Assembly (NCBI GenBank): GCA_018524345.1
Contig: JADQAZ010000001.1
Coordinates: 1,116,001-1,180,000 of the forward strand
Reading direction: 5' to 3'
Length of the DNA stretch: 64,000 nt
From: Harenicola maris
GTDB lineage: Bacteria > Pseudomonadota > Alphaproteobacteria > Rhodobacterales > Rhodobacteraceae
Shown here: in pieces, positions 62,346 through 64,000 of the stretch
Layout of the letters: every line of letters starts with the position of its first letter
Numbering within the stretch: the first letter of the stretch is position 1
Program-made: the position numbers and the translations under genes
The notes under the pieces: model-generated
Told to the model about the DNA's origin: nothing
Database searches by the model: none
The model's input: only the letters and a program-made list of their open reading frames with translations

Positions 62346-63239
62346 ATGGTTAATTCGATGACCGGGTTCGCTGCCCGCACCCACAAGGGACAGGAATACT
62401 CGTGGACCTGGGAAATGCGGGGGGTGAACAGCAAGGGCCTTGATATGCGCCTGCGTTTGCCGGACTGGATTGATGGTCTGGAGCAGCCCCTGCGGGCGGA
62501 AATCAGCCGGAACCTGAGCCGCGGTATGATCACCTTGAACCTGCGCGTGACGCGCGAGGGCAAGGAGGGGGCGGTCAAGATTGACAGCACGCAGTTGAGT
62601 CAGGTTCTGGGCGCCTTGAGCCAGATCACGCAGGAGGCGGAGCGGCAGGGGCTTGAGCTGACCGCGCCGACGACGGCGGAGATTTTGGGCCTGAAGGGAA
62701 TCGCCGATCCGGGGGCGGCCAATCACGGCAATATCTCCATGCTGCGCAGTCAGATCCTGTCGGATTTCAAGCCGGTCATTCAGGCCTTTCAGAATATGCG
62801 CAAGACCGAAGGGGCGGCCCTGCATGCGGTTTTGCTGGGCAAGGTGGACACCATGACCGCCCTGATCGCGCAGGCGCGGCAGGTGATCGAGGATCGCAAA
62901 GAGGAAATGGCCGAGACTTTGCGCGCCAATCTGGCCCGGGTGATGGAGAACGCCGATGGGCTGGACGAGGGGCGTGTGGCGCAGGAACTGGCGCTTTTGG
63001 CGCTCAAGTCCGATGTGACCGAGGAGCTGGACCGTCTGGACGCCCATGTGGCGGCGGCAAACGAGCTGTTGCAGGACAAGGAGGCCATCGGGCGCAAGCT
63101 TGATTTCCTTTGTCAGGAATTTAACCGCGAGGCGAATACACTGTGTTCGAAAGCGCAATCTGTGGAGTTGACGCGGGTTGGGCTGGACCTGAAGGCGACA
63201 ATCGACCAGATACGCGAGCAGATTCAAAACGTGGAGTGA
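62346..63239 (+). CDS. yicC: YicC/YloC family endoribonuclease
   Basis: 297 residues; [39 protein letters not shown] is the YicC N-terminus and [23 protein letters not shown] with [21 protein letters not shown] the C-terminal signature. The family acts in RNA decay. It sits four bases before gmk, a widespread arrangement. Confidence 0.94.
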   Translation: MVNSMTGFAARTHKGQEYSWTWEMRGVNSKGLDMRLRLPDWIDGLEQPLRAEISRNLSRGMITLNLRVTREGKEGAVKIDSTQLSQVLGALSQITQEAERQGLELTAPTTAEILGLKGIADPGAANHGNISMLRSQILSDFKPVIQAFQNMRKTEGAALHAVLLGKVDTMTALIAQARQVIEDRKEEMAETLRANLARVMENADGLDEGRVAQELALLALKSDVTEELDRLDAHVAAANELLQDKEAIGRKLDFLCQEFNREANTLCSKAQSVELTRVGLDLKATIDQIREQIQNVE

Positions 63240-63243
63240 CCCT

Positions 63244-63891
63244 TTGTCAGACGTAGCGCGGCGCGGCCTTTTGATTATTCTTTCCTCGCCTTCGGGCGCG
63301 GGCAAAAGCACATTGGCCAAGCGCCTGATGACATGGGACGAGAGCCTAGCGTTTTCCGTATCCGCCACCACCCGCGCGCCGCGGCCGGGTGAGGTGGACG
63401 GCACCGATTATCATTTCATGGAAGAGGCCACCTTTAAAAACACCGTTGCCGATGGCGGGATGCTGGAGCATGCCCATGTGTTCGGCAATTTCTACGGCAG
63501 CCCCATGGCGCCGGTTGAGGCGGCGATTGGCGAGGGGCGTGATGTGCTCTTTGATATCGACTGGCAGGGAGCGCAGCAGATTCGCAATTCGGCCCTTGGG
63601 CGGCACACCCTGTCGATCTTTATTCTGCCGCCCTCTATCGCGGAGCTGCGGCGGCGGCTGGAGAGCCGCGGGCAGGACAGTGCCGAGGTGATCGCGCGCC
63701 GGATGCAGAAAAGCTGGGACGAGATCAGCCATTGGGATGGCTATGATTACGTTCTGGTCAATGATGATCTGGACAAGACCGAGGCTCAGTTGAAGGCCAT
63801 CGTTTCCGCTGAGCGGATGCGGCGGCCGCAGCAGCCGGGGCTGGCCGATCACGTGCGCGCCCTGCAGTCGCAATTCGAGGACAGCCTGTGA
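63244..63891 (+). CDS. gmk: Guanylate kinase
   Basis: 215 residues; converts GMP to GDP. The P-loop [27 protein letters not shown] and [11 protein letters not shown] for GMP binding are intact. It starts at a TTG four bases after the yicC stop; no better ATG precedes the P-loop. Confidence 0.97.
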   Translation: MSDVARRGLLIILSSPSGAGKSTLAKRLMTWDESLAFSVSATTRAPRPGEVDGTDYHFMEEATFKNTVADGGMLEHAHVFGNFYGSPMAPVEAAIGEGRDVLFDIDWQGAQQIRNSALGRHTLSIFILPPSIAELRRRLESRGQDSAEVIARRMQKSWDEISHWDGYDYVLVNDDLDKTEAQLKAIVSAERMRRPQQPGLADHVRALQSQFEDSL

Positions 63892-64000
63892 TCTATGCGC
63901 TGGACGGGATCGCGCCGGAGTTTCCGGAGAGCGGCGATTATTGGGTCGCGCCAGATGCCAATGTGATTGGCAAGGTGACCCTGCTTGAGGAGGCCTCTGT
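63888..64000 (+). CDS. Gamma-carbonic-anhydrase-like protein, N-terminal part (truncated by window end)
   Basis: GTG start overlapping the gmk stop by four bases. The 37 or so residues read [18 protein letters not shown] then [19 protein letters not shown], the opening of left-handed beta-helix proteins of the gamma carbonic anhydrase family. Metal histidines would lie beyond the window. Confidence 0.75.
   Translation, partial: MIYALDGIAPEFPESGDYWVAPDANVIGKVTLLEEAS

Overview
The window reads as a chromosomal segment of a marine alphaproteobacterium of the Rhodobacteraceae (Roseobacter group). The basis is GC-rich coding sequence with many ATGA start/stop overlaps, typical alphaproteobacterial genes (usg, gluQ, trmFO, dsbB, yicC-gmk), several high-affinity ABC and TRAP transporters, RTX proteins ending in Hint domains, and alphaproteobacterial regulatory motifs (GTTC-N7-GTTC LexA type, TTAA-N7-TTAA CtrA type). 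No phage, IS element, CRISPR array, rRNA or replication origin was recognised. Family assignments rest on motif reading, not database searches.

Layout. 1-11 kb is mostly housekeeping: the 3' end of recG, a 40-residue membrane peptide behind a LexA-type box, an IscU-like scaffold, hisI, gluQ, trmFO, gyrA and usg. A three-gene, visibly less GC-rich accessory cassette of unknown function (8.5-10.0 kb) follows, then dsbB and a DedA/YqaA-like protein. 11-25 kb holds a zinc metallopeptidase and a long minus-strand catabolic region. That region contains a flavin-dependent alpha-hydroxy-acid oxidase, an FMO-like oxidoreductase, a divergent type II dehydroquinase homologue, a 2-hydroxyacid dehydrogenase, a PotABCD-like ABC importer, a quinone oxidoreductase, a GST, a RidA, a DUF1028 protein, a LysR regulator and an ArgE-like M20 deacetylase. 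25.8-29.4 kb is a plus-strand TRAP operon with an arylmalonate-decarboxylase-like enzyme between the binding protein and the permeases. Then come a His-tailed MFS transporter, tRNA-Leu(CAA) with a duplicated double-hairpin repeat, and modABC.

34-47 kb is dominated by three tandem RTX-type genes (1559, 605 and 1678 residues). Each ends in a roughly 190-residue Hint domain beginning with the same Cys-Phe-Thr-Pro-Gly signature, and each is followed by a good intrinsic terminator. Perfect CtrA-type sites lie upstream of the first and third. No type I secretion genes are in the window.

47-55.7 kb (minus strand) has a ferric-reductase-like membrane protein, a Tat-exported intradiol-dioxygenase-like protein, and a tightly coupled liv-type ABC operon. 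Three small secreted cysteine proteins are interleaved in that operon (two are tandem paralogues) and it ends in a MocA-like nucleotidyltransferase. 55.8-64 kb has a PQQ-type sugar dehydrogenase, an unknown membrane-anchored protein, an AraC/GlxA regulator overlapping an unknown membrane protein, class II DAHP synthase, a PAS protein, yicC, gmk and the start of a gamma-carbonic-anhydrase-like gene.

The observations most worth following are the LexA-box peptide, the 8.5-10 kb cassette, the dehydroquinase homologue lacking two catalytic-site residues, the AMDase-like enzyme in a TRAP operon, the RTX-Hint triad with CtrA sites, and the paired four-cysteine proteins in the liv operon.
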